A stretch of DNA of 64,000 nt from NCBI GenBank assembly GCA_036426205.1, contig CM071570.1, positions 7,519,747 to 7,583,746 on the forward strand, written 5' to 3'. Below, one piece after another: positions 23,121 through 32,660 of the stretch. The first letter of the stretch is position 1, and each line of letters opens with the position of its first letter. The notes beneath the pieces are model-generated. The model saw only the letters and a program-made list of their open reading frames with translations, did no database searches and was not told the origin of the DNA. Source of the DNA: Ascaphus truei. Its lineage: Eukaryota; Chordata; Amphibia; Anura; Ascaphidae. A program made the translations under genes and the position numbers.

Positions 23121-23165
23121 GCTTGACCTGAAGAAGAGAGGAGAACTCTCGAAAGCTTGTCCTAT
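23121..23165 (+). ncRNA. Hammerhead-ribozyme-like motif D
   Basis: GAC (23,125-23,127), core CTGAAGA (23,128-23,134), extra A, stem II GAGAG-GAGAA-CTCTC (23,136-23,150), GAA, self-complementary AGCT (23,154-23,157), T, GTC (23,159-23,161). GAC pairs with GTC as a short stem I. It is followed by TTAGTCCAATAAAAAAGGTA. A degenerate relative lies at about 33,066-33,135. The element type is unknown. Confidence 0.35.
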
Positions 23166-23285
23166 GACATAAATTGTTAGTCCAATAAAAAAGGTAGCAC
23201 CGAAGACGGACGAACGAAGGGAGGCTGCACGCTATATAACACCACACAGACACACACACATCACACACATCACACCACCCACCAC

Positions 23286-23300
23286 AACCCACACAAGACA

Positions 23301-23346
<46 letters not shown>
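23286..23346 (+). repeat. (CA)n microsatellite
   Basis: About 24 CA units at 23,298-23,346, preceded by imperfect CA/CACC units. Alternating purine-pyrimidine. The overlapping minus-strand frame is an artefact. Confidence 0.9.
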
Positions 23347-23347
<1 letters not shown>

Positions 23348-23940
23348 AAGGCAGCAAACATGATTGTAGGTTGAACACTAATGATGCTTACAATGAAATA
23401 ATGAATGCATAATTGAATGCATATGTACGCATAAGCAAATTACTTGTTTTGATGTAATAAAATATATTTCTGTGAGTTTTATAATGGATTCATCAATGAA
23501 GATGTACCCAACAGTAAGTATGGTGTAATATCAAAGATGGTGAAATGAATAAGGGGGTTGGGAGTTCCTCAAATATAAAAATGGTTGAAACATATGTGAA
23601 GCATGTGTATGAACCAAAATATTGCTTTTTTAGATATTTTATTACGCAATAGAGGAGTCGGTCCTATTATCACAAAAGTCTACAGGAAAAAAGTAGATTG
23701 TAATGGGTATGTCGATGTCCGTAGTGGTCACCACCCCAATTGGATTGAAAATATCCTATCTAGACAATTTAGGAGAATTAATAAGAACTGTACAAATCCC
23801 GATAGTAGATGAGATTTTAAGTACTGTTATCACTGATAAATCACTACGTACAGAAAAATAGAAATACATGTATGAAAGACTGAATGGCATCTAGCAACCA
23901 TAACATTTAAATTGTAGAAACATTATTTAAGAGACATGTT
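23347..23940. other. Anonymous DNA
   Basis: No recognised gene or element. A short plus-strand frame at 23,603-23,812 has no domain signature. Confidence 0.35.
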
Positions 23941-23944
23941 CAGA

Positions 23945-24500
23945 GGTGCAACCACTGAGACAGATTTGGTGAAATTAAACCATGGCTTTTATTAAGCCCG
24001 TCACTTTAAATAATGCAGGAAACATACAATAAATAAACATGCTATCCCTTTGTAAGGGCTGCCTCACTTTCCCAGTCCCTATCTGCAGTGGTGGGAGGAT
24101 AATCCTCTTTCAAACCTATAACCCAAAAGTCCAAATAGGTACCTGTAAGCAGGGGGTCCTTTATGTCAGTCTCTGTGTCTGGTTGGTGTCCGTTGAGGTG
24201 CCAGCCTCTATCGGGTTCCAGGGACCGCTGTTCTGGGTCTGGTTCCTGGTGTCTTGCTAGCAGCACAGTCCTGCGCTCAAGACAATCTTCCTGTCAGTCT
24301 CTTTCTTCAACACAGTTCCCTGTGCTCAAGAGATCTCCTGCAGTTCAAGCAGGAGGCCTTTCTACCTGTCTGATTAGCCAGATAGAGACTGGTTTTATAA
24401 ATAGGCGCAATTAACAAGCTCCCTGCTGGATTCATCAGACCAATACAAGCTTTCTATTGAAGCCCTTTTAGAAAGGTTTAAGGTCCTGTTACACCTTACA
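23945..24500 (-). mobile_element. LTR-like sequence (minus strand), boundaries uncertain
   Basis: Read on the minus strand it starts TGTAACAGGACCTTAAACC (near 24,493), has a TATTTATAAAACC box (about 24,390-24,403) and an AATAAAAG signal (about 23,990-23,997) in the order expected of an LTR, and ends near GGTTGCACC. I could not find a matching target duplication, so the assignment rests on the order of signals only. Confidence 0.4.
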
Positions 24501-24715
24501 AAAAGATAAATTATGTAAAATAGGGAAACTATTAGGCTGCTACAAATGTAATGCATCAAGGTGTCTCACAAGTTAAATATATGGATAGTAGTGAACCAAA
24601 GAAGATTAAATCATGTATTAATGTCTAAATATTGTCTTATAAAAATATAATTAACTGTAACTCACAAGAGAAATGTAAAAACACAGTTTATTGAACACAG
24701 ATTTAATATATGTAT

Positions 24716-25964
24716 CTATATCTTTATTGATATAGCGCAATTAATGTACATAGCGCTTCACGTGACAATCATATAAATAGTAATACAAATAACACATAAT
24801 GGGAAGAAGTGCTTCAGACATAAAATTAACATTTAGGAAAAGGAGTCCCTGCCAGAAGAACTTACTATCTAATTGGTAAGTAGAAAGAACGTACAGACAG
24901 TAGGAAGGTGTTCTGGTAATTTTGTCTAAAAGGGGCCAAGGTCTATGTATGAGGTGTATAGTATCAACCAGGGAGCTACTCGTATGCTTCATTAAGGAGG
25001 TGGCTTTTAAGATGGGTCTTAAAGGTGGATAGAGAGGGTGTTAGTCGGATATTTAGGGGAAGGGCATTTCAGGGGTGTGGTCAGGGGCATGACAGTGAGA
25101 AAGGTTTAAGGTGGGAGAGTGCTTTAGACACAAAAGGGGTAGAAAGAAGACATCCTTGAGTAGAACGCAAGAGTCTGCATGTGTATAGCGAGAAATTAGG
25201 GATGAGATGTAAGGAGGAGCAGAAGAGTGTAAAGCTTTAAAAGTGAGGGGGGAATTGAGTGTGTGTTACAGGATTTGATAGGAAGCCAGGAGAAGGATTT
25301 CAGCAAGGGAGCCACCGAGACAGATTTAGGAAAGACTAAAGTGATTCGGGCAGCAATGCTTAGGATAAATTGTAGGGGAGTCAGGTGAGAGCCAGGAAGG
25401 CCGAGCACCAGGAGGTTACAATAGTCGAGATGGGAGAGAATGAGGTCCTGTGTCATAGTTTTAGCCTTAGAGCAAAAAAAGAAAGGGCATATCTTTGTAA
25501 TATCGCGGAGGAAAAAAACGACAGGTTTTAGCTACATTTTGATTTTGAGAGGAGAATGTGAGAGGAGTCGAGTGTGACCCCTATGCAGTGTGCTTGTTAT
25601 ACTGGGTGCTTCCAATGGTAATTTAGAAGGAGGTAGTAGGTTTGGGAGGAAATATGAGGAGTTCCATTTTTGACATGTTAAGTTTGAGTCGGTAGAAGGC
25701 CATTCAGGATGATATAGTGGAGAGACATTCAGAAACTTTGGTCTGTAGAGCAGGATTAAGGTCAGGGTTTGAAAGGTAAATTTGTGTGTTATCAGCATAG
25801 AGGTGATATTTGAACCCAAGAGATGTTATGAGGTCACCTAGGAGAGTGTGTAAAGAGAAGAGGTCCCAGTACCACCACAGAGAGATCGATAGAGAAGGAG
25901 GAGTTGTTAGCAAAAGAGACACTGAAAGTACGATGGCAGAGGTAACATCCAGGATAGAGCTTTG
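24716..25964 (-). pseudogene. L2-like LINE, 3' part (reverse transcriptase core to 3' UTR)
   Basis: Minus-strand frames contain [13 protein letters not shown], then [19 protein letters not shown] (the RT catalytic box with YADN for the usual YADD), then LILSHLDYCNLLVLGLP and FSWLPI, the standard C-terminal blocks of L2/CR1-type reverse transcriptases. Several frame changes show decay. The 3' UTR has GTAAGTTCTTCTGGCAGGGAC and ends GCGCTATATCAATAAAGATA, like the retroposon at 7017-8259. The sequence at 25,964 is directly continuous in coding sense with 32,161: GGTGTCC joins ATAGCAAAGC. The two halves are therefore one LINE split by later insertions. Confidence 0.8.
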
Positions 25965-26372
25965 CTATGGATTTATTTTATTTATTTAAAAAATGTTTTA
26001 CCAGGAAGTAATACATTGAGAGTTACCTCTCTTTTTCAAGTATGTCCTGAGCATAGAGATATGATGACAAATAATACATGGTTACAAATACATATTTACA
26101 TAAGTGAACAGGGTATACATTATATACAGGACATTGCATGCACAGTTAAAGATAATATATATTATAGGCGTATATAACAGTTACAGACCAGATTAAAATG
26201 TGAGACAGCTTTAGTTTTGAAAGAACGTAGACTGGTGGCGTATGTGAGAGTCTCTGGTAGATTGTTCCAGTTTTGGGGTGCACGGTAAGAGAAGGAGGAG
26301 CGGCCGGGTACCTTGCTGAACCGTGGAACCATGAAAAGTCTTTTGTAGTCAGATCTCAGATGATAAGTGATG
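25965..26372 (-). mobile_element. Rex1-like LINE, 3' part, inserted in the L2-like LINE
   Basis: The reverse complement matches 18.85-19.27 kb: SGRSSFS-type coding sequence, the ATTTGTCATCATATCTCTATG and TTACTTCCTGGTAAAACAT motifs, and an A/T-rich 3' end at 25,965. It is interrupted at TA (26,373-26,374) by the Tc1/mariner-type element and resumes at 32,052. Confidence 0.8.
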
Positions 26373-26374
26373 TA

Positions 26375-26400
26375 CTTATGCAGCGGCTGTTATTCGAACG
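26375..26400 (+). repeat. Left terminal inverted repeat of the Tc1/mariner-type element
   Basis: CTTATGCAGCGGCTGTTATTCGAACG region; pairs with the inverted right end at 32,024-32,049 with several mismatches, strongest over ATGCAGCGG and TATTnGAAC. Confidence 0.8.
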
Positions 26401-27128
26401 TGCCCCAAATCAGTTTTCGTGTTGACCGCTGTATTCCATTCGGTATTTTCTCATTTTATCACTATTCACCGCATTTGCGCAATCCGGAACCGGGCAACCG
26501 GACGCGGTAGATCTGTTTAATTTAATGGTTTATTGTTTCTTTGGATGCAATTCTTCTCGTATCCGCCATGTGGCAGAGTTAATGAATTATAATTTGGGTG
26601 CTATTCTTTGCGTATACGCCAGGTGGCAGAAATGAATGCAGTTAATGAATTAGATTGAATTGGAATGTGTACAGTACATTGCTTTGCTACTTTGTAAGGG
26701 TGCAGGTGTTTAAAACAGATACTGGTGTACATACTTACAGTGGCCCATTGTGAATTGACCTTGTTTTTTCGAAGACGTTATCAAATTAGGCGTTCTTAAT
26801 AAAAAGCATTAAAATACTCAATGTGTGACTTTTTTTTAACATTCTTTCCCCGCACAATTGCTGAATGGACATTATGGCTACACCACAGATGTATAAAAAA
26901 CCTGACAGTAGTTATGCGTTTTTAATATATTCAGCGATTAATGCTGCAGCAGAAAAGATGGCGACTGTATCTGAAATATATGAATATTTAATATCGAACT
27001 AAGATTTTTACAAGTTTTCACCTGACGTTCATGGGTGAAAGCGTGCGATAAGAAAAACCTTAAGTAACGATCAGTGGTTTTTTTGTATTGCCCCTCCTGC
27101 CGGAGAGATTTGCGGGTATTGGGGTGTC

Positions 27129-27514
27129 ATGCCAGAATTTCACAGTATGTTTGATCATGGCAATCTCAAAAGAAGAAAGGTGGGTTTTTACCGATACAAA
27201 ATTCGTCAATCCCAATCCAGCAATGTGCCGGCAACAGCACCACCAGCACCGGTGTCCGTTCCGACCATCAGTGATAACCTTGTGAACGACAATCCTTTGT
27301 ACCTGTCCCCACCAGAATACCTGGGAAATTTCCAGCCTGAGCATGATTTCGCATACAGGTACCAGCAAGCTTGCATGTACCAGTACCAAAATGTTTTTTC
27401 CAGCATCATCAGCTGTCAACTACAAGTGTAGCAGGCCAGCTGTCACCTGTCAACTATAATGCAGACTTGAGGAGTCACAGTGAGTCATCACCACCAGTTT
27501 GGCAAAGCTTATAA
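27129..27514 (+). pseudogene. Accessory open frame A of the Tc1/mariner-type element
   Basis: Starts MPEFHSMFDHGNLKRRKVGF, then YRYKIRQSQSSNVPA and a Pro-rich stretch. LYLSPPEYLGNFQ and a Tyr/Gln-rich part follow. The first frame stops at 27,429, but a +1 frame carries VAGQLSPVNYNADLRSHSE and SSPPVWQSL to a TAA at 27,512-27,514, and copy 1 (20,182-20,549) conserves the same residues in the same two frames. The expected intact product is about 125 residues. No known domain is recognised. The frame change occurs at the equivalent place in both copies, so it is either an ancestral lesion, two independent lesions, or a real frame change or short intron. The role in transposition is unknown. Confidence 0.55.
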
Positions 27515-27592
27515 AGAAGGTACAGATTACAGTAATGTACTACACTGTATTACACTGTACTACAGTATAATGTACATGATAGTCTAAAGTTT

Positions 27593-28307
27593 TTAGCTGC
27601 AGTTCAAGCTGCCGTGTGTCAAAAACAAAATAATTTTTAAAACAATACAGTTTTCTGATGGATGGGGTGAGCGTGGGGTGCTTGGTGAGGGAAGCGTGAA
27701 GGTCACGTCATGCTGGCCACCGTCCTGCTCCTGCGTCGGACATACAGGGACAGGAACTCGCAGGAAAGAATATATCCCCACAATCTTCCTTTCCATCTTC
27801 TCCATGTTCCTTGCCATCTTCTCCATGTTACTTGCCATCTTCTCCATTACTTTCCATTTTCTCCATGCGCATATCCATACTCAACATGGTCTCCAAAAGA
27901 AGATCAACCTTTTGCTCCGTGCTGTAGACATCTGCGTAGGTGGGTGGTGAAGAAGGTGACCAGGGGGTTGCCAGGAGAGCAGCAGCGTCGAGGATGGGTT
28001 GTGGAGCAGGTGGGCCGGGGGTTGACAGGAGAGCAGCAGCGTCGAGGATGGGTTGTGGAGAAGGTGAGCCGGGGGGTGTAAGGAGAGAATCGGGATTCCA
28101 CTTGACTTGCACAGTGCTAAGTGCGCCGATCTTCTTCTTTACAAAATAAGGCCCAGGGGTCTTAACCTTTGGAGCCTTCGGAACATTTTCTTTATTCTGC
28201 TTTTGTTTTCGCTTAGGTTTTGGCTGGGAAACAGCTTCCGCCTTTCGCTTGGCCGGCACGGCAGATGTAAGCTGGTTCCTGCGTCCATAGAATTGGGGGC
28301 GATCCAT
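27593..28307 (-). pseudogene. Divergent accessory frame B: basic N-terminus, coiled-coil repeat
   Basis: The ATG at 28,307 (MDRPQFYGRRNQ) is the first true start; the frame upstream opens only with TTG. Order: a strongly basic Lys/Arg/Pro segment (KRKAEAVSQPKPKRKQKQNK) that looks like a nuclear signal, GPYFVKKKIGAL, two copies of PQPILDAAALL separated by TPGPPA, then QKVDLLLETML and a heptad repeat MEKMxxN (about four units) predicted to form a coiled coil. The repeat is a 21-bp tandem at about 27,789-27,866 and contains a 1-nt frameshift; the second frame continues KIVGIYSFL to a stop at 27,593. It is transcribed away from the transposase across a shared 315-bp upstream region. Function unknown; a DNA-binding or oligomerising helper is only a guess. 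Confidence 0.55.
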
Positions 28308-28621
28308 GGAAACAGATGGACGAATGCACAATGCAGTATCTAGACAAGAGCAAGTTCAGATAGAGATCAGTGCGTGATAGTCTATGCAATTTATCTCATC
28401 TTTTATTTAAATTGTTTCGCGGGCATGGACACGAGGTGCAGGTGTTAAAAGTGGACGGACTGTGTACTAATCCTGTCGAGTGACGTTGAGGCACATTAAA
28501 TTAAAGTATAAATTCACCATCCATTTTGTGTATTCAATGCACATTCAATACACATCGAATTCACATTTCTGTGTGTGCTTGCAATTCTGTTTGTGCTTGC
28601 AATTTTTTTCTATCAGCAGCG
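28308..28621. promoter_or_regulatory. Shared divergent upstream region with TATA box
   Basis: 314 bp between the start of frame B (minus) and the transposase start (plus). TATAAAT at 28,507-28,513 lies 109 bp upstream of the transposase ATG. On the minus strand a TTTAAATAAAAG-like box lies at about 28,402-28,413, upstream of frame B. This arrangement suggests a bidirectional promoter; it is inferred from position only. Confidence 0.4.
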
Positions 28622-30375
28622 ATGCCAAAGAAAAGGATTTCAAAAGATCTCAGCTTGAGAATAAAGGATATGTACCAGAATGGACACAGCATTGCATAGA
28701 TCCACCGCTGGTTAGCTGCTTCGGACCTCGGTTTAGCAAAAAGCACTGTTTGTTATCATGCGCATGGGAAGGAAAAAAACGTCAAAAGAAAGCCGACTGT
28801 CACTACTGAGTAAGTACTTACTGTATTGTCCTCCATAACTCTACCAACGTCTTGTACTGAACTGTACAGTACTAGTATGCCTGTGGTCAATATTTTATTA
28901 ATCTTTACAGTACTTTTCGACTGTACAGTATAACATTTTTGCCATTCTTACAATCAGTCACTAGCTTTTTAGGTCAACTCTACAGTAATATACTGTACTG
29001 TCTTCTGTACTTTAGGAGGTGGTGTGATAGTATAATCATTTCAAAATATTCTGTTTTCTTTGAACTAATAATCCTGCAGTTTGAGGGACTATTTATTTAA
29101 TATATTCATACTGTTTACTGTAGCGCCCAAAGTTTACTCACAGTACAATAAGTGCAGCAGCAACATCAGACAATAAGAAATCTGTGCGCTATTGGGATGC
29201 TTAATTTGCCTACTGTAACAAATTGTTCTGTTTTTCTTTACACATTAGGGCGAACACTCTTCTGGTGGACCAAATAAGTGACGTGAATGATGAGACATGT
29301 GCTACAAGGGTAAAGAATGCACTTGAGGCTACTTACAAAATAAAAGCATCAGAGACCAGTATCAGGTTGATGAGACGGAAATTGGGATGGAAATATGGGC
29401 GTTTTAAGTAAGTACAGTATACAATATGTCACCCATGCCCTCATTTTTTATGTTAGGCTCCCTCCTAATACAGTATCATACTGTACTGTATGTCCAGCAT
29501 TTAGTGGCTCTAACATTATTCCTTGTCATTACAGAGCGTATCCTATGATAAGGGAAGCCAACAAAATAAAAAGAGTGGACCAGGCACGGGCATGGATTGA
29601 AAGTGGCGAGACTTTCAATGATGTCATCTTTACAGACGAGACAACTGTAGCGCTTGAGCGGTTTGCCCGTTTTGAATTCTACAAAAAAGGATGCCTATCT
29701 TTGAAGCCACGTCCCAAGCACCCAGTGAAGATGCATGTGTGGGGTGCCATCTCTAGACAAGGACCAGGATGCATCATTATCTTTAAGGGTAAAATAATGC
29801 ACAAATACACATGCTGTGGCCTTACGCACTGGACAGCTGTAATGTATTCAGTATTTTGTACTCGAATGTTACATGTTTTTCTTGTTTCCAGGAATCATGA
29901 ATAAAGCATTCTTCCAAGATCACATAATTACACATGTTGTTGAATACATAAAGAATGATTTCCCATCTGGTCACCGGTTCTTCCAGGACAATGATCCGAA
30001 ACACACAGCGTCGACGGCTCACATTCTTGCCAGCAGTATCAACTGGGTTAAGACGCCAGCGGAGTAAGTTGGGTAACCCTTTCACATTGTTTTATATACT
30101 GTAGTTTACTATATATCTCCTTACGTAATTCACCTTTTTTCTCCCCTCTGTATTACAGATCACCAGATTTTAATCCCATCAAAATGGTATGGCATGAGTT
30201 GAAGGATTATTTCAGAAAAGTGTGGAAACCGTCCAAAAAGGAAGAATTGGAAAAGGGGACACTGAATTTCTGGAACAACATACTCACAGTAGCCAGATGT
30301 AATAAATATATCGATCATATTGCGACTGTGTTGCCTATTGTTTTACAACGTAATGGCCAGGCCTCGGGAAAGTAA
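28622..30375 (+). pseudogene. Five-exon Tc1/mariner (IS630-type DDE) transposase, one in-frame stop and a substituted third acidic residue
   Basis: Exons: 28,622-28,809, 29,249-29,407, 29,535-29,788, 29,892-30,063 and 30,159-30,375. All introns are GT...AG (donors GTAAGT three times, GTAAAA once; sizes 439, 127, 103 and 95 bp). The exons sum to 990 nt and join in one frame of 329 residues, the usual Tc1 size. The N-terminus MPKKRISKDLSLRIKD begins a helix-turn-helix region. IFTDETTV and [12 protein letters not shown] hold the first two catalytic aspartates. VKMHVWGAISRQG and ESPDFNPIKMVWHELKDYF are typical family blocks. Defects: TAG at codon 26 (after HSIA), and NPIK where family members have NPIE, so the third acidic residue is lysine; D-to-K spacing is two shorter than DD34E. 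The copy is predicted inactive. Introns are unusual for this superfamily. Confidence 0.85.
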
Positions 30376-30429
30376 TAAGGCTCAGGTACTGTAAGTATGA
30401 TTCAGGTAAGTATGTCAGTAACACTAACC

Positions 30430-30945
30430 ATGGCTGCAGTAATTGGTTATTTTTATTTTGCAGATCAGTTGCATTGTTTATGTACAACCCCCCTTCTCTC
30501 CCCCACTCTCCTATCAGTAGTTACTGTATAGAAATTTGTTTGGGTAAAAAAATTATATATTAAAAAAAAAAATTGTTTTTAAATAATAACGTATATAATA
30601 TTTGTATTGTCTAATCAATAATTTCTGTTAATAACGCACAGGTTGGTATCGTACAGGTACAGTAAGTATGCACAGTACAGTAAGTAATTGTTTATTTTTA
30701 TTTTGCAGAGCAGCATCAGCAGCATCTGTGAAAAAAAGGAAGGGGGGGTTGTAAGATTACAATACTGTGTTTATATACAAATCAGCCTGTATCTCACACA
30801 ACCCCCCCTCTATTCCCCACTCTCCTATCAGTAATTACTGTATAGAAATTTGTTTGGGTAAAAAATGTATATATAAAAAAAAAATGTTTTTAAATAATAA
30901 CATTTATATTATTTGTTTTGCTTAATCAATTATTTCTGGTTTTTA
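30430..30945 (+). repeat. Tandem duplication in the 3' part of the Tc1/mariner-type element
   Basis: About 30,445-30,635 and 30,692-30,935 are direct repeats: both have TTTTTATTTTGCAGA, CTCCTATCAGTA(G/A)TTACTG and GAAATTTGTTTGGGTAAAAA, followed by a TTTTTAAATAATAAC stretch. The TTTTGCAG in each resembles a splice acceptor. A second, weaker duplication links 31,066-31,300 with 31,690-31,830 (GATTTCAGCCAACATG). No protein recognised. Confidence 0.65.
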
Positions 30946-32023
30946 TTTTCAGTACTGTACAGTACAGTAATACAGAATCAAATGCAACCATAACGAAGGA
31001 AAGTATTGTATTTTTGTATTTTTGCATTTTTGTATGATTCATTACCCAATAACATTCTAAAGAACAATTATTAATGATTTGATTCAACTACTAAAGTGTG
31101 TGTGTGGGGGGGGGGCAGCTTTGAAGGCCGTATGGTAATCTTATTAACAGCTCTATGGGGGGGGTGCTGTGTTGTTGATAAGCGGTGAACTTCAAGATGA
31201 CTTGGCACAGCACAATAGAAGAAGCTTTGAAGGGCTTTTGGCGCGCATGCGTGGTAGGCATCACAGCCGATTTCAGCCAACATGGTAGTAGCAAAGCACG
31301 CCACATTTTCTTGAATGGCTCTGTGGGGGGAGGAGGGGTGTTGTGTTGTTGATACTGCTAACAAACCCACGTGAACCTCACTGCCTAAGACCTTGTGTCT
31401 GACAAGAACGGAAAGCTTGCTTCTGAACGATCACAGGATGACCGGATTTGCGAACATGTTACTGTAATACAGCACATGTTTTTTTTCTTTAATCATACAG
31501 TATCTGCTGGCCAGCTCATGCAAAATGTGCTGACCCCTGGCTCCCCCCCCTTCAAATAAAAATCACTTCGTACAGTAAAGTATCAAAACATACAGTATAT
31601 TGGTTGGTCTGAAAGGCATTTATAATTTTTTTTTTAATAAACAGTTCACCTTAACCAAGGAAAGTCAGGTAGAAAACAATAAGCGTGAAGTCTATTATTA
31701 ATGATTTGATTCTACTGGACTACAGTATCGCAGGCATGAATGAAATGTGTCAGCTTAGAAGGGCTTATGGAATTTGCGCATGTGTGGCAGCCAGCTCAGC
31801 TGATTTCAGCCAACATGTTAATCGTGCCATTGAATTGCTATTGGATTTTGATGACAACAACTCGCGATTGCCCACTTGAGTTTCTCGACGGTATTGCAGA
31901 ACACGCTAAAATGCCATTTTCTAATCCGGACAAAACAATAATCAAACCGCGTGTTTAAGTCGGCACGATTAAATCAAATTGCGCGCCATCGAATGGGTAT
32001 TCCAATCTACATACCGCGTTAAT
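30946..32023. other. 3' region of the Tc1/mariner-type element, no gene recognised
   Basis: AT-rich with G-runs at 31,106-31,116 and 31,156-31,163. Short frames lack domain signatures. The end, from about 31,990, matches the subterminal part of the MITE at 14,560-14,966. Confidence 0.5.
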
Positions 32024-32049
32024 TGTTCAAATAGTGTCCGCTGCATCAG
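32024..32049 (-). repeat. Right terminal inverted repeat of the Tc1/mariner-type element
   Basis: The reverse complement starts CTGATGCAGCGGACACTATT and continues TGAACA; followed by TA at 32,050-32,051. Confidence 0.8.
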
Positions 32050-32051
32050 TA

Positions 32052-32160
32052 TGTGATAGGGGTGAGGAACTTGTTCAGAAAGTAATTGAATGCGACAGGA
32101 AAGATGAACTTTACACCTAGACTCAAGTGATCACCAATCTAGTTCTTTGAGCATTTTGGA
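32052..32160 (-). mobile_element. Rex1-like LINE, 5' remainder after the Tc1/mariner-type insertion
   Basis: The reverse complement reads AAAATGCTCAAAGAACTAGATTGG... and matches 18,737-18,860, including the coding part KMLKELD and the following SLESR region. It ends at the 5' truncation point of this LINE, where the interrupted L2-like LINE resumes. Confidence 0.8.
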
Positions 32161-32660
32161 CACCAAAAGAATGGAGAATGTGAAAGAGAAGAGGGTGGTC
32201 CACAGTATCAAATGCTGCATATAGGTCGAGTAATATGTACAGAGTGTAATGACCGACATCTTTGACAGCATGGAGGTCATTAGTTAGTTTAGTGAGGGCT
32301 GTTTAAGTGGTGAGTAGTGAGTTGTGAGAAGCCAGATTGTAGAGTGTCTAGGAGAGAATAGGTGGTAAGAAAATGGAGCAAGCGAGAAAATAAAAGAAGT
32401 TCAAGGAGTTTAGGGGCAAAAGGCATAAGGGAGACAGGACAATAGTTAGAAAGACAGGTAGGGTCAAGCTTTCTGTTTTTGAGTAATGGTATAACTGTTG
32501 CATGTTTGAAGGAGGAGGGAAATGTACCAAAGTAGAGGGAGGAGTTAAACATTTGTTTGAGTGTAAAGATTAGAGTACAGTAGGAGCAAGAGGTTTTAGG
32601 AGATGGGAGGGAATAGGGTCAAGAGGGTAAGTGGTAGAGTGAGAAGAGGAGATCAGCAAC
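32161..32660 (-). pseudogene. L2-like LINE, reverse transcriptase N-terminal part
   Basis: Minus-strand translation gives FNSSLYFGTFPSSFKHATV, IPLLKNRKLDPTCLSNYCPV and SLMPFAPKLLE, then LQSGF and, in the next frame, [22 protein letters not shown] and [20 protein letters not shown]. These are the NYRP, QSGF and AAFDTVDH blocks that open an L2/CR1-type reverse transcriptase. The last codons continue directly into 25,964 (GGTGTCC + ATAGCAAAGC). The family residue R of NYRP is C here, and frames are broken, so the copy is dead. The 5' limit is uncertain. Confidence 0.8.

Larger units (their letters stand above)
26375..32049 (+). mobile_element. Tc1/mariner-type element, 5,675 bp, with intron-bearing transposase and accessory frames
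   Basis: Bounded by TA at 26,373-26,374 and 32,050-32,051. The left end CTTATGCAGCGGCTGTTATT and inverted right end CTGATGCAGCGGACACTATT are terminal repeats. Comparison with the uninterrupted LINE copy near 18,860 (CACATGCAGCACTTATC) shows a clean insertion into CACATACATCACTTATC. Inside, in order: accessory frame A on plus (27,129-27,514), divergent frame B on minus (27,593-28,307), transposase on plus (28,622-30,375) and a 1.7-kb tail with internal duplications. This is long for Tc1/mariner, which are usually 1-3 kb with one intronless gene. A shorter relative is at 14,560-14,966 and a decayed copy at 19,450-22,300. Confidence 0.85.

Noticed and set aside
30430..30945. Direct repeats considered as a CRISPR array
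   Set aside because: Only two long units in AT-rich vertebrate transposon DNA; no spacers or cas-like genes.
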